64,000 nt of DNA from a virus. Positions 24,109 to 30,239 of the stretch are shown here, piece after piece. How positions within the stretch are numbered: position 1 is the first letter of the stretch; each line of letters begins with the position of its first letter. A program made the translations under genes and the position numbers. The stretch is taken from the IMG/VR virus record IMGVR_UViG_3300046008_000291, positions 1 through 64,000 of that record. One strand, given 5' to 3'. The notes under the pieces were generated by a model. That model was not told the DNA's origin and did not search any database. It saw only the letters and a program-made list of their open reading frames with translations.

Positions 24109-24172
24109 TTACTGCTCAGTAATATTTGAACTGATTTAGCCGGGTTTGACGGCAAATATTACTGCTCAGTAA
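24109..24172 (-). ncRNA. Structured 64-base element between tRNA genes
   Basis: Arms 24109-24128 and 24153-24172 are 20-base inverted repeats with two central mismatches. Each arm also contains the self-palindrome TTACTG-NN-CAGTAA, and the loop holds a GCCG/CGGC hairpin. No ORF. Could be a processing guide, a terminator-like element or an unknown RNA. Confidence 0.4.
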
Positions 24173-24181
24173 CATTTTATT

Positions 24182-24260
24182 TGGAGCCCCCAGAAGGATT
24201 CGAACCTCCGACACTAACGTTCGTAGCGTTATGCTCTAGTCCAGACTGAGCTATGGGGGC
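24182..24260 (-). tRNA. tRNA-Arg(ACG)
   Basis: Acceptor GCCCCCA with matching 3' strand, T73, encoded CCA, anticodon loop CTACGAA. Confidence 0.9.
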
Positions 24261-24261
24261 G

Positions 24262-24338
24262 TGGTAGAGATGGTAGGATTTGAACCTACGGTAGCTTGCG
24301 TATGGAGCAAGTGCATTAGGCCACTATGCTACATCTCT
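24262..24338 (-). tRNA. tRNA-Met(CAT), elongator-like, unusual anticodon loop
   Basis: Acceptor AGAGATG/CATCTCT with A73 and CCA. Anticodon stem CTTGC/GCAAG with loop TCCATAC gives CAT, but position 33 is C instead of the nearly invariant U. A modified Ile identity cannot be excluded. Confidence 0.75.
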
Positions 24339-24348
24339 ATATTGAAAG

Positions 24349-24425
24349 TGGAGTATGTGACAGGGGTCGAACCTGCATAATACGGGGTTGCAATCCGCAG
24401 CTTATCCATTCAGCTACACACATAC
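24349..24425 (-). tRNA. tRNA-Cys(GCA)
   Basis: Acceptor GTATGTG/CACATAC, T73, encoded CCA, loop TTGCAAC; there is an A-C mismatch at the base of the anticodon loop (31-39). Confidence 0.85.
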
Positions 24426-24431
24426 ATTGTT

Positions 24432-24507
24432 TGGCACCCCCTGATGGACTCGAACCACCGAATGACAGGATCAAAACCTGTTGCCTTACCAGCTTGGCGA
24501 AGAGGGT
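24432..24507 (-). tRNA. tRNA-Gln(TTG)
   Basis: Acceptor ACCCTCT/AGGGGGT, G73, CCA, anticodon loop TTTTGAT on ACAGG/CCTGT. Confidence 0.9.
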
Positions 24508-24512
24508 ATTAC

Positions 24513-24586
24513 TGGTGCTCCTACCCGGTATCGAACCGGAGTTACTACATTACCAATGTAGCGTAATGCCTTTATACTATAAGAGC
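24513..24586 (-). tRNA. tRNA-Thr(GGT)
   Basis: Acceptor GCTCTTA/TAGGAGC, A73, CCA; loop TTGGTAA on CTACA/TGTAG. CCA is followed by the GTAATA tail shared with other tRNAs here. Confidence 0.9.
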
Positions 24587-24593
24587 AATTAAA

Positions 24594-24698
24594 CTATTTT
24601 AGTTTGTTTGCTATCCACACTAATACAAATACTTCTAAAATCAATGCGCAAAATGCTAGTGTAACAACTACTGCACTCTTTAAAATTAGAAATAACAT
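24594..24698 (-). CDS. Tiny membrane peptide (34 aa) in the tRNA cluster
   Basis: ATG at 24696-24698 behind a GGAGCATTAT site. Almost the whole peptide is hydrophobic (LILKSAVVVTLAFCALILEV), ending KLK: a single transmembrane helix. Sixteen bases from the upstream gene stop. Function unknown. Confidence 0.5.
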   Translation of the reverse strand: MLFLILKSAVVVTLAFCALILEVFVLVWIANKLK

Positions 24699-24713
24699 AT
24701 AATGCTCCTGTAG

Positions 24714-25175
24714 TTAATTAATGCTTTTACCAAATATTTCATTGAGATATTCGGCATCCCAAAATTTATAATAATTAGTTTTAGCTATTTTATTTCTTGC
24801 CGCTAACAGCTTATCCATTGGCTGACACAATATTAAATTATGTTTGCCATTGTTGGTTTGTGCTTCGCCGATATAAGTATTTCTTGTGCTATGATCTGGC
24901 AGGTATTCTATTAATGGGTTTTGTTCTTTCAATGTTGCACAGGCTTTATTTAATTCTTCAACTGTAATTGCAGATCTAATTACATATACAATTAATTCAA
25001 AGTCTTTGTTAGGAGGAACAATTGATGTAACATTATCAACAATTTGTACTTCGTATAAATCCATACTAGCTTTAGCAAACGGGCAAACTGATAGTCCGCT
25101 TAAACTTTTTTGCGGCAAGCCTACATAGACTGCCCAATCATGTATGTCTTTCTTAATTTGTTCATCTGTAATCAT
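24714..25175 (-). CDS. Phage protein (153 aa), unknown
   Basis: A 153-residue soluble protein. It contains SVCPFAKASMDLYEVQIVD and a FELIVYVIRSAITVEELNKAC segment, alternating strands and helices without a known catalytic motif. It has a late promoter (25200-25207) and an AAAGGAA site, so it is probably late-expressed although embedded in the tRNA cluster. Function unknown. Confidence 0.55.
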   Translation of the reverse strand: MITDEQIKKDIHDWAVYVGLPQKSLSGLSVCPFAKASMDLYEVQIVDNVTSIVPPNKDFELIVYVIRSAITVEELNKACATLKEQNPLIEYLPDHSTRNTYIGEAQTNNGKHNLILCQPMDKLLAARNKIAKTNYYKFWDAEYLNEIFGKSIN

Positions 25176-25199
25176 ATAATTCCTTTATGCTATCAGCCC

Positions 25200-25207
25200 T
25201 ATTTATA
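25200..25207 (-). promoter_or_regulatory. T4-type late promoter
   Basis: Perfect TATAAATA on the minus strand, 25 bases before the ATG of the 153-residue gene. Confidence 0.7.
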
Positions 25208-25357
25208 TACATGATACTTTAGGTATCTGGCAATTTGATATAAGAATGAGTTGGGAGTTGTCCTCCCGGAAAATCGTAGTCCCATACGTCTATGGGATTC
25301 ACGTGTAAATCCACGCTTGATGTTGCACATTGTTAAGAGGTGTCCTCGATTAGCTTC
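25208..25357. other. Hairpin-rich non-coding island A
   Basis: No ORF and no cloverleaf. Two perfect hairpins, GGGAG-TTGTC-CTCCC and CCCAT-ACGTCT-ATGGG, sit within about 45 bases. Local GC is clearly above the surroundings. Possibly a structured RNA or tRNA processing spacer. Confidence 0.4.
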
Positions 25358-25447
25358 TGGCGGAGAGTATAGGATTCGAACCTATGCTCCCATTACTGGG
25401 AGGACGGCTTAGCAAGCCGCTGCCTTCGACCACTCGGCCAACTCTCC
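25358..25447 (-). tRNA. tRNA-Ser(GCT)
   Basis: Class II tRNA with long variable arm; acceptor GGAGAGT/ACTCTCC, G73, CCA, anticodon loop TTGCTAA. Confidence 0.92.
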
Positions 25448-25467
25448 TAATTTCTTACTATACAACT

Positions 25468-25496
25468 ATTATAACACCGTGTATCAACAGTGTCAA
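25468..25496 (-). promoter_or_regulatory. Sigma-70 promoter within the tRNA cluster
   Basis: TTGACA (25491-25496), 17-base spacer, TATAAT (25468-25473). Expected start is about 14 bases before tRNA-Ser(GCT). Confidence 0.85.
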
Positions 25497-25501
25497 GTGT
25501 T

Positions 25502-25589
25502 TGGCGGAAGTTAATCGCATCGAACGATTTACCATTCCTGGTAACTACAGTTTTCAAGACTGTGTGAGGAGCCGACCTCAGTAACTTCC
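25502..25589 (-). tRNA. tRNA-Ser(TGA)
   Basis: Class II tRNA; acceptor GGAAGTT/AACTTCC, G73, CCA, loop CTTGAAA on an ACAGT/ACTGT stem, long variable arm. Confidence 0.9.
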
Positions 25590-25725
25590 GAGTTGACAAG
25601 TCACCGCATTAGTCTTCAGCTTGCGCTGTTATCTTATCCTTGTCTGACAGCTTTTTAATACTAGGGTTTTGTTAAAATACTACGGGTCGCTGTTTGCCCC
25701 TAAACCCATACCGGTTAAAGATACT
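25590..25725. other. Hairpin-rich non-coding island B
   Basis: No ORF. Short hairpins such as CAGC-TTGC-GCTG and TGTC-T-GACA, plus GGGT paired to ACCC at longer range. No T-loop signature, so not an obvious tRNA. Confidence 0.35.
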
Positions 25726-25800
25726 TGGTACCCGATAGTGGTAACGATCCACTCACCTATCGCTTATCAAGCGATTGCTCTACCACTGAGCTAATCGGGT
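25726..25800 (-). tRNA. tRNA-Ile(GAT)
   Basis: Acceptor ACCCGAT/ATCGGGT, A73, CCA, anticodon loop TTGATAA on ATCGC/GCGAT. Confidence 0.92.
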
Positions 25801-25828
25801 ATAAAAATGACACTATCCGTATAAAATG

Positions 25829-25904
25829 TGGCTCCGGTCGTTGGAATCGAACCAACCTTCATGGATTAACAGTCCACCGCCTACACCGTGTTTGCTTGAC
25901 CGGA
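25829..25904 (-). tRNA. tRNA-Asn(GTT)
   Basis: Acceptor TCCGGTC/GACCGGA, G73, CCA, loop CTGTTAA. Its first 24 bases also encode the end of the HNH endonuclease. Confidence 0.88.
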
Positions 25905-26522
25905 ATTGATCTTATCTAAAATTTCGTTTGCAAGCCTGATACGTTTAGCACTATTAGATAATCCCATAGCCCGTAACGCAGGTGTTGCATACATGTAGAT
26001 TCTTAAATTTTTTTCTAATTCTACTAAATCAACATGTATTCTATTGATTTTAATATTTCTTGCTCTAAATGTGTGTGTTTGACTATGACAATTAGGACAC
26101 AATATTCTTAAGTTTTCAGGCTTGTTGTTTTGATTGTTACCATCAATGTGATCTAATTCTAAAACTAACTGTTTACCCTGCCACTCTTCACCTATTCCAC
26201 ATTCTTTACATTGATAATTACTTTCATGCAATACTCGACGTTTAAGAGCTTCTCTACTCATTTCTTCGTGCGGACGATTCCATGATTTTAACAACTTAGT
26301 TTCTTTTGCTCTTCGTTGTTGATCTTCATAATCATATTTAGATTTATTTTGTTCAAATCTAAGCCGCTTTCCTTCATCGGATAACGAATTATAAAATTTA
26401 GTATTTGCTAATCTTTTCTTTTCTTTTGACTCATCACTAAACACTCTACTATTAGCACAACTTCTACTACAAAATATTCCGTTTAGTGAGTGCTCTTTTT
26501 TACATTTAGGACAAATTTTCAT
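25881..26522 (-). CDS. HNH homing-type endonuclease in the tRNA cluster
   Basis: A 213-residue protein. The N-terminus has a zinc ribbon (CPKCKKEH, then CSRSC). A Lys/Arg-rich helical linker follows, then an HNH nuclease: CKECGIG (about 108-114), LELDHIDGNNQNNKPENLR with the catalytic His, and CPNCHSQT. Freestanding HNH enzymes of this kind spread by cutting a neighbouring site. The stop codon and last eight codons lie inside the tRNA-Asn gene, so nuclease and tRNA share sequence. No ribosome-binding site is obvious. It lies between tRNA-Ala and tRNA-Asn. Confidence 0.88.
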   Translation of the reverse strand: MKICPKCKKEHSLNGIFCSRSCANSRVFSDESKEKKRLANTKFYNSLSDEGKRLRFEQNKSKYDYEDQQRRAKETKLLKSWNRPHEEMSREALKRRVLHESNYQCKECGIGEEWQGKQLVLELDHIDGNNQNNKPENLRILCPNCHSQTHTFRARNIKINRIHVDLVELEKNLRIYMYATPALRAMGLSNSAKRIRLANEILDKINSGQANTV

Positions 26523-26552
26523 ATCGAACTCTCTGTTATATGAACATACTTA

Positions 26553-26610
26553 GTCGCAAGTTCGATACTACTAAAATTTTGGTGGAGGTGACAAGGATCG
26601 AACTTGCGAC
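26553..26610. repeat. 14-bp inverted repeat made with the tRNA-Ala T-arm
   Basis: Arm 26597-26610 is the T-arm of tRNA-Ala. Arm 26553-26566, just past its CCA, is the perfect inverted copy (14 of 14). The 30-base spacer holds the rest of the acceptor and the CCA. A transcript could fold either as tRNA or as this hairpin. Confidence 0.85.
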
Positions 26611-26655
26611 ATCATGCTTGCAAAGCATGCGCTCTCCCAACTGAGCTACACCCCC
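26580..26655 (-). tRNA. tRNA-Ala(TGC)
   Basis: Acceptor GGGGGTG/CACCTCC gives the G3-U70 pair that alanyl-tRNA synthetase reads; A73, CCA, loop TTTGCAA. Confidence 0.93.
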
Positions 26656-26676
26656 GTAAAACTTTAATATTTAATG

Positions 26677-27708
26677 CTATATATTGTGATTAAAATAATC
26701 ACTGATTTGTTCTCGAACATGGGCAACATCATTGAGGTATTTTTGATGTAATCCGTTCCAAAAGTAATTATGATTATATTCCAATACAGGTTTAATTTTT
26801 GTATACATTGAATTTAATGTTCCCTGTGATTGGTTAAAAAGATCAAGTAATTGTTTAAGTAATAGCTCAAATCTTAGTTGAGGCACATCAACACTATCAT
26901 AACTCTCATCAAATATAGAACTATATGTTTCAAATCCTAATTTTTTTAATTCTGCTAGTGCACCAGCACTGCTAAACAATAACATCGGATGTCCGTATGC
27001 CAATGGTTTCATAGTTTTTTCTGTAAAAAATACATTATAGTTTTCGCTTATATATGTTTCATTGACAAAGGAACAAAAACTTTTTTCGTAATACTCGATG
27101 TTTCCTGGACCCCAATCATTATTAACAAAATTATCTATTTTATATGGTAATTTTTGATAGGCCTGTTCCATATCTAAATCTAAGTTATACCATCGTTTAC
27201 CATTGCCGATTGTATCGTTTAGAGTATTATATATAGTTTTACTATCGTTAACACCAAAACGATCCTGCATCAAATAACTAAAGTAACACCGATCTAATAG
27301 ATTAAATTTCAACATAAACTGATATAACGCTTGCCTTGGCCACGCGGCACGATTGTTTAAACTTAATAATAGTTTTTCAAATGTTCTATCGAAGTTAACT
27401 GGTACCTGCGGCATCTCTGTTGTATAGTATGCATAGGCCGATGGTATTTTAAAAAACTTGCAATCATAAGTTTGACTGAACTCTTCGGGATAATCTCTTG
27501 TGGTAACTATAGCAACTCGACAATGTTGATAGCGTTTTAACATGTTTTCAATTTGATCATTTCTAGTAGCTTCACCTAGACATGAATAAATTATATATTT
27601 TTTTGTTGTTTTATTATTATATCGTCCATGATAATTACTAACCAAATCAACCTGGTCTGATATCAACGTGTCGAGTTCCGGGTAAGGATTTGATTTTTTT
27701 GGATTCAT
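26677..27708 (-). CDS. Glycosyltransferase-like protein, paralogue 1
   Basis: A 343-residue protein with a C-terminal block FFTEKTMKPLAYGHPMLLFS, then LKKLGFETYSSIFDESYD. The same pattern recurs in the proteins at 41100-42125 and 36671-37651. It resembles the nucleotide-sugar site of fucosyltransferase-like (GT10) enzymes, where a Glu-Lys pair contacts the donor. It sits alone within the tRNA cluster, without an obvious promoter. Transfer of a sugar to host or phage glycans is inferred. Confidence 0.55.
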   Translation of the reverse strand: MNPKKSNPYPELDTLISDQVDLVSNYHGRYNNKTTKKYIIYSCLGEATRNDQIENMLKRYQHCRVAIVTTRDYPEEFSQTYDCKFFKIPSAYAYYTTEMPQVPVNFDRTFEKLLLSLNNRAAWPRQALYQFMLKFNLLDRCYFSYLMQDRFGVNDSKTIYNTLNDTIGNGKRWYNLDLDMEQAYQKLPYKIDNFVNNDWGPGNIEYYEKSFCSFVNETYISENYNVFFTEKTMKPLAYGHPMLLFSSAGALAELKKLGFETYSSIFDESYDSVDVPQLRFELLLKQLLDLFNQSQGTLNSMYTKIKPVLEYNHNYFWNGLHQKYLNDVAHVREQISDYFNHNI

Positions 27709-27936
27709 ATAATAGTCTTAGTGTAAGTGTTCTGCTACTAGCACCACCTAGCCCAGAACTGAGTAGTTACCCTGTCCAGCTGTTATCTTTTGGATATAAC
27801 AACAAATAACCCACGATACTTTCAAGGCTCCCGGCAATGGGACTTGTGGCATGGTCTAGACCATCGTGTGTGCCTTGGCGCTATGGTATTGCCAATTACC
27901 CACTTTCGATAAAGCGCAAAGTGTAAAGCTAGTGTT
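27709..27936. other. Hairpin-rich non-coding island C
   Basis: No ORF over 228 bases. Contains the 14-base palindrome ATGGTCTAGACCAT and hairpins GTTAT...ATAAC, TTGGC...GCCAA and CACTTT...AAAGTG in series. GC-richer than flanking genes. No tRNA T-loop found. Candidate structured RNA(s). Confidence 0.4.
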
Positions 27937-28010
27937 TGGAGCGGGATATCAGAATCGAACTGATGACAGAAGTTTGGAAAACTCCAGTTTTGCCATTAAA
28001 CTAATCCCGC
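27937..28010 (-). tRNA. tRNA-Gly(TCC)
   Basis: Acceptor GCGGGAT/ATCCCGC, T73, CCA, loop TTTCCAA. Confidence 0.92.
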
Positions 28011-28014
28011 ATGT

Positions 28015-28099
28015 TGGTGCGAATGGTCGGACTTGAACCGACATGCCCTGCGGCGAGGGATTTTAAGTCCCTTGTGTATACCAATTTCACCACACTCGC
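28015..28099 (-). tRNA. tRNA-Leu(TAA)
   Basis: Class II; acceptor GCGAGTG with CATTCGC, A73, CCA, loop CTTAAAA on AGGGA/TCCCT. Confidence 0.92.
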
Positions 28100-28106
28100 A
28101 TATTAC

Positions 28107-28191
28107 TGGTGCCTTAGGAGAGACTCGAACTCTCACGCTGTTAAGCACCGGCTTCTAAGACCAGCGTGTATACCAATTCCACCACAGAGGC
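28107..28191 (-). tRNA. tRNA-Leu(TAG), mismatched acceptor stem
   Basis: Class II; A73, CCA, loop CTTAGAA. The acceptor GCCTCTG faces CTAAGGC, leaving adjacent C-A and U-U mismatches at pairs 5 and 6. Otherwise a good cloverleaf; may be weakly functional. Confidence 0.8.
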
Positions 28192-28198
28192 ATATTAC

Positions 28199-28273
28199 TG
28201 GTACAGCTACGGGGAATCGAACCCCGCTTGCCGGGATGAAAACCCGATGTCCTAACCGATAGACGATAGCTGC
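28199..28273 (-). tRNA. tRNA-Glu(TTC)
   Basis: Acceptor GCAGCTA/TAGCTGT (G1-U72), A73, CCA, loop TTTTCAT on TCGGG/CCCGG. Confidence 0.9.
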
Positions 28274-28278
28274 ATTAC

Positions 28279-28363
28279 TGGTGCCGGCTGAGTGAATCGA
28301 ACACTCTCTATCTTACGAAGCCTGATTACAAGTCAGGTGCAATCCCACTCTGCGCAAGCCGGC
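28279..28363 (-). tRNA. tRNA-Thr(TGT) with long variable arm
   Basis: Acceptor GCCGGCT/AGCCGGC, A73, CCA, loop CTTGTAA on CCTGA/TCAGG, so anticodon TGT. About 14 bases (CTTCGTAAGATAGA) replace the normal five-base variable loop, giving a class II shape otherwise seen in Ser, Leu and Tyr tRNAs. Confidence 0.75.
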
Positions 28364-28374
28364 GGTTAAAACTT

Positions 28375-28536
28375 TTACTTACGTGCTTCTAATATTCTAA
28401 TACGACTACGGATCTTTGCTTGATCCTTTTTCTTACTAGTCTTTTCTAACATGGTATTTAATTGTGTTAGGTTTAATGGACCTAAACGTGGTTTACCTGT
28501 GCGTGTCTGCATTGGATTTGCTTTTTTCACTGCCAT
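28375..28536 (-). CDS. Small conserved basic phage protein (53 aa)
   Basis: ATG at 28534-28536 with GGAGAAGTAAC upstream. The protein starts MAVKKANPMQTRTGKPRLGP, and I recall near-identical small proteins in other T4-like marine phages, with unknown function. Strongly basic and helical, so nucleic-acid binding is plausible. It lies between two tRNA genes and is cotranscribed with them. Confidence 0.7.
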   Translation of the reverse strand: MAVKKANPMQTRTGKPRLGPLNLTQLNTMLEKTSKKKDQAKIRSRIRILEARK

Positions 28537-28552
28537 GTTACTTCTCCTATAT

Positions 28553-28627
28553 TGGTTGCGGAGGACAGATTCGAACTGCCGATCTTCGGGTTATGAGCCC
28601 GACGGGTTGCCACTTCCCCACCCCGCG
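28553..28627 (-). tRNA. Initiator tRNA-fMet(CAT)
   Basis: Has initiator hallmarks: unpaired C1 and A72, three consecutive G-C pairs next to the anticodon loop (GTCGGG-CTCATAA-CCCGA), A73 and CCA. Very close to bacterial tRNA-fMet. Confidence 0.93.
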
Positions 28628-28802
28628 ATAAAAGTTCTGCGGCCAGTACAGGCCTGTTATCATGTGCAGAATCATGACTGATTTCAACGGTGGAGTTTCA
28701 CCACAGGCATCAGCTACCCTTGGACGGTTTGCCGTACTCTCCTAACCTCGAATACATATTGTTACGGCTTTCTTCCATTTACTTATTTGTTACTATCTAT
28801 AT
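28628..28802. other. Hairpin-rich non-coding island D
   Basis: No ORF. TTCTGC...GCAGAA encloses GGCC-AGTACA-GGCC, followed by GGTG-GAGTTT-CACC and ACGG-TTTG-CCGT. A compact multi-stem RNA is possible; the region lies between a promoter and tRNA-fMet. Confidence 0.4.
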
Positions 28803-28831
28803 AGTGTAGCATTTTTGATATTTGCTGTCAA
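28803..28831 (-). promoter_or_regulatory. Sigma-70 promoter within the tRNA cluster
   Basis: TTGACA (28826-28831), 17-base spacer, TACACT (28803-28808); drives island D, tRNA-fMet and following genes. Confidence 0.7.
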
Positions 28832-28845
28832 CCACTATTTGAAAC

Positions 28846-28919
28846 TGGCTCCGGTGGAGGGAATCGAACCCCCACTAACGGTTTTGGAGACCGCCGCACT
28901 GCCATTATACTACACCGGA
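28846..28919 (-). tRNA. tRNA-Trp(CCA)
   Basis: Acceptor TCCGGTG/CACCGGA, G73, CCA, loop CTCCAAA. Confidence 0.92.
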
Positions 28920-28925
28920 ATAACT

Positions 28926-29000
28926 TGGCGACCGATGAGAGAATCGAACTCTCGTAGCAGGATGGACAATCCCGTGTAATAACCATTATACGAATCGGCC
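28926..29000 (-). tRNA. tRNA-Asp(GTC)
   Basis: Acceptor GGCCGAT/ATCGGTC, G73, CCA, loop TTGTCCA. Confidence 0.9.
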
Positions 29001-29011
29001 TTAAAATTTGT

Positions 29012-29086
29012 TGGGTTGACTAATGGGGGTCGAACCCATAATGCAGGAATCACAATCCTGAGTGTTGCCGCTACACTATAGTCAAC
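29012..29086 (-). tRNA. tRNA-His(GTG), copy 2
   Basis: G at -1 against C73, acceptor TTGACTA/TAGTCAA, CCA, loop TTGTGAT on CAGGA/TCCTG. Sequence differs widely from copy 1. Confidence 0.9.
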
Positions 29087-29088
29087 AT

Positions 29089-29164
29089 TGGTAGGACGGG
29101 TGGGCTACGATCCCACCACCTCGACGTTAAAAGCATCTTGCTCTTCCAAATGAGCTACCGTCCC
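29089..29164 (-). tRNA. tRNA-Lys(TTT)
   Basis: Acceptor GGGACGG/CCGTCCT (G1-U72), A73, CCA, loop CTTTTAA; one A-G mismatch at the top of the anticodon stem. Confidence 0.88.
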
Positions 29165-29169
29165 AAACT

Positions 29170-29253
29170 TGGTGGGTGATCTAGGAGTCGAACCTAGTTT
29201 CCAGTGGACACAGATTTACAGTCTGCTGCAGTCGCCAATGCTGCTCATCACCC
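29170..29253 (-). tRNA. tRNA-Tyr(GTA)
   Basis: Class II; acceptor GGGTGAT/ATCACCC, A73, CCA, loop CTGTAAA. Confidence 0.93.
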
Positions 29254-29259
29254 TTAAAT

Positions 29260-29337
29260 TGGTCTCTCGTGTAGGATTCGAACCTACGTTCTTCTTGCTC
29301 CCAAAGCAAGTGCCATACCAGACTAGGCGAACGAGAG
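29260..29337 (-). tRNA. tRNA-Pro(TGG)
   Basis: Acceptor CTCTCGT/ACGAGAG, A73, CCA, loop TTTGGGA on CTTGC/GCAAG. Confidence 0.92.
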
Positions 29338-29546
29338 TTAACCGCACTCATATGAATGCGTATAATAAAGCACACTAATTACTCGCCTAAGACATAGTCC
29401 ACGTTGCATGGGACCTAGTTGCCGATTAATGTACTTTATTATAACTAGAATTTTCTGTTCACATAAGAACATGCCATCCTCTAGTCCGCCCATTTGCCTA
29501 GTTAACGTGCAGGCTGCGATCTCGTTTCGCGTAACACGTACTGCTA
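29338..29546. other. Hairpin-rich non-coding island E
   Basis: No ORF over 209 bases. TATAATAAAG (29361-29370) and CTTTATTATA (29434-29443) close an 83-base domain with an inner GTCC/GGAC stem. A second domain has ACGTG...CACGT around GCGA-TCTCGTT-TCGC, and GTTC-ACATAA-GAAC lies between them. Candidate structured RNA. Confidence 0.45.
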
Positions 29547-29675
29547 CTACTTAGAAAGTTTTTTCAAAAGATTAGCATTTTCTGTTAATAGTTTTGTTAC
29601 TCTTTCTAATTTTTGTTCTAGTACCACTATCCTTTGTTCTGGAGTCGGCTTTTGAACAATTTCTTTTTTATCCAT
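29547..29675 (-). CDS. Small coiled-coil peptide (42 aa)
   Basis: ATG at 29673-29675. The product is a short leucine-zipper-like helix (VVLEQKLERVTKLLTENANLL) with Lys-rich ends. There is no strong ribosome-binding site, but the frame is clean and the composition protein-like. It lies just past the terminator at the head of the main tRNA block. Confidence 0.45.
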   Translation of the reverse strand: MDKKEIVQKPTPEQRIVVLEQKLERVTKLLTENANLLKKLSK

Positions 29676-29692
29676 TTTTCGTCTTCTTAAAA

Positions 29693-29727
29693 ACAAAAAA
29701 CCCTAGTAACATTTCTGCTCTAGGGTT
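29693..29727 (-). terminator. Rho-independent terminator upstream of the main tRNA block
   Basis: AACCCTAG (29699-29706) pairs with CTAGGGTT (29720-29727) over a 13-base loop, followed by TTTTTTGTTTTT on the minus strand. Confidence 0.75.
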
Positions 29728-29761
29728 CTTAATTAAAATTCACTTATATTATATATAAACG

Positions 29762-29893
29762 TTAACTAAGATCCCCATAGATACTATTCGGTGTGCGATC
29801 ATTGCCTAATGTCTCAATCGCTGACCAATAAGACATCGTGGCAAGTGCTGACACTTGTTTCGATATTGTAAATTGATGTAGCTGGTTAAACAT
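29762..29893 (-). CDS. Possible small protein (43 aa)
   Basis: A frame starting MFNQLHQFTISKQVSAL at 29893 and ending just before the terminator. A GGA-containing purine run lies about 16 bases upstream, rather far. The sequence is soluble and of ordinary composition. It sits downstream of a good promoter at 29937-29965. Reality uncertain; function unknown. Confidence 0.4.
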   Translation of the reverse strand: MFNQLHQFTISKQVSALATMSYWSAIETLGNDRTPNSIYGDLS

Positions 29894-29936
29894 TTTGCTT
29901 TCGCATTCCTTTAATTAATTTGTTACTATAACAACT

Positions 29937-29965
29937 AGTATACAGTCTATTTATCAGACTGTCAA
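29937..29965 (-). promoter_or_regulatory. Sigma-70 promoter
   Basis: TTGACA (29960-29965), 17-base spacer, TATACT (29937-29942), between the 65-residue gene and the 43-residue frame. Confidence 0.75.
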
Positions 29966-30018
29966 CCTCTTTGTTAATTTATTTATCTTTTATTTTTAAT
30001 ACGGTATAAAATACCAAG

Positions 30019-30216
30019 TTAATCGTCAATTACGTCAATTCCAGCAGTACCAAGTTCAGTTACTGCTTCTACTGCGGCTTTCTTCTTCGGTGCGCCCCAG
30101 AAGTTAGTTGTTGCTGTTTCACTTTGTACACCACGGGCAATTTGTTGTATCTGTCCGCCATTGGCTAAAAACTCTGCCATTGCTTGTTCGTAATCGTATT
30201 CATTCAAATCTGACAT
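30019..30216 (-). CDS. Small conserved phage protein (65 aa)
   Basis: A 65-residue acidic protein with YEQAMAEFLANGGQIQQIA, a block that I recall from several T4-like phages. AAGGAAATAAG precedes the ATG. Function unknown. Confidence 0.6.
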   Translation of the reverse strand: MSDLNEYDYEQAMAEFLANGGQIQQIARGVQSETATTNFWGAPKKKAAVEAVTELGTAGIDVIDD

Positions 30217-30239
30217 CTTATTTCCTTATGTTATATTAC

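Noticed and set aside
24326-29378. Short plus-strand frames running through the tRNA genes
   Set aside because: They are translations of tRNA complements, recognisable by repeated VRLEPT or VGFEPTF-type peptides from T-loops.
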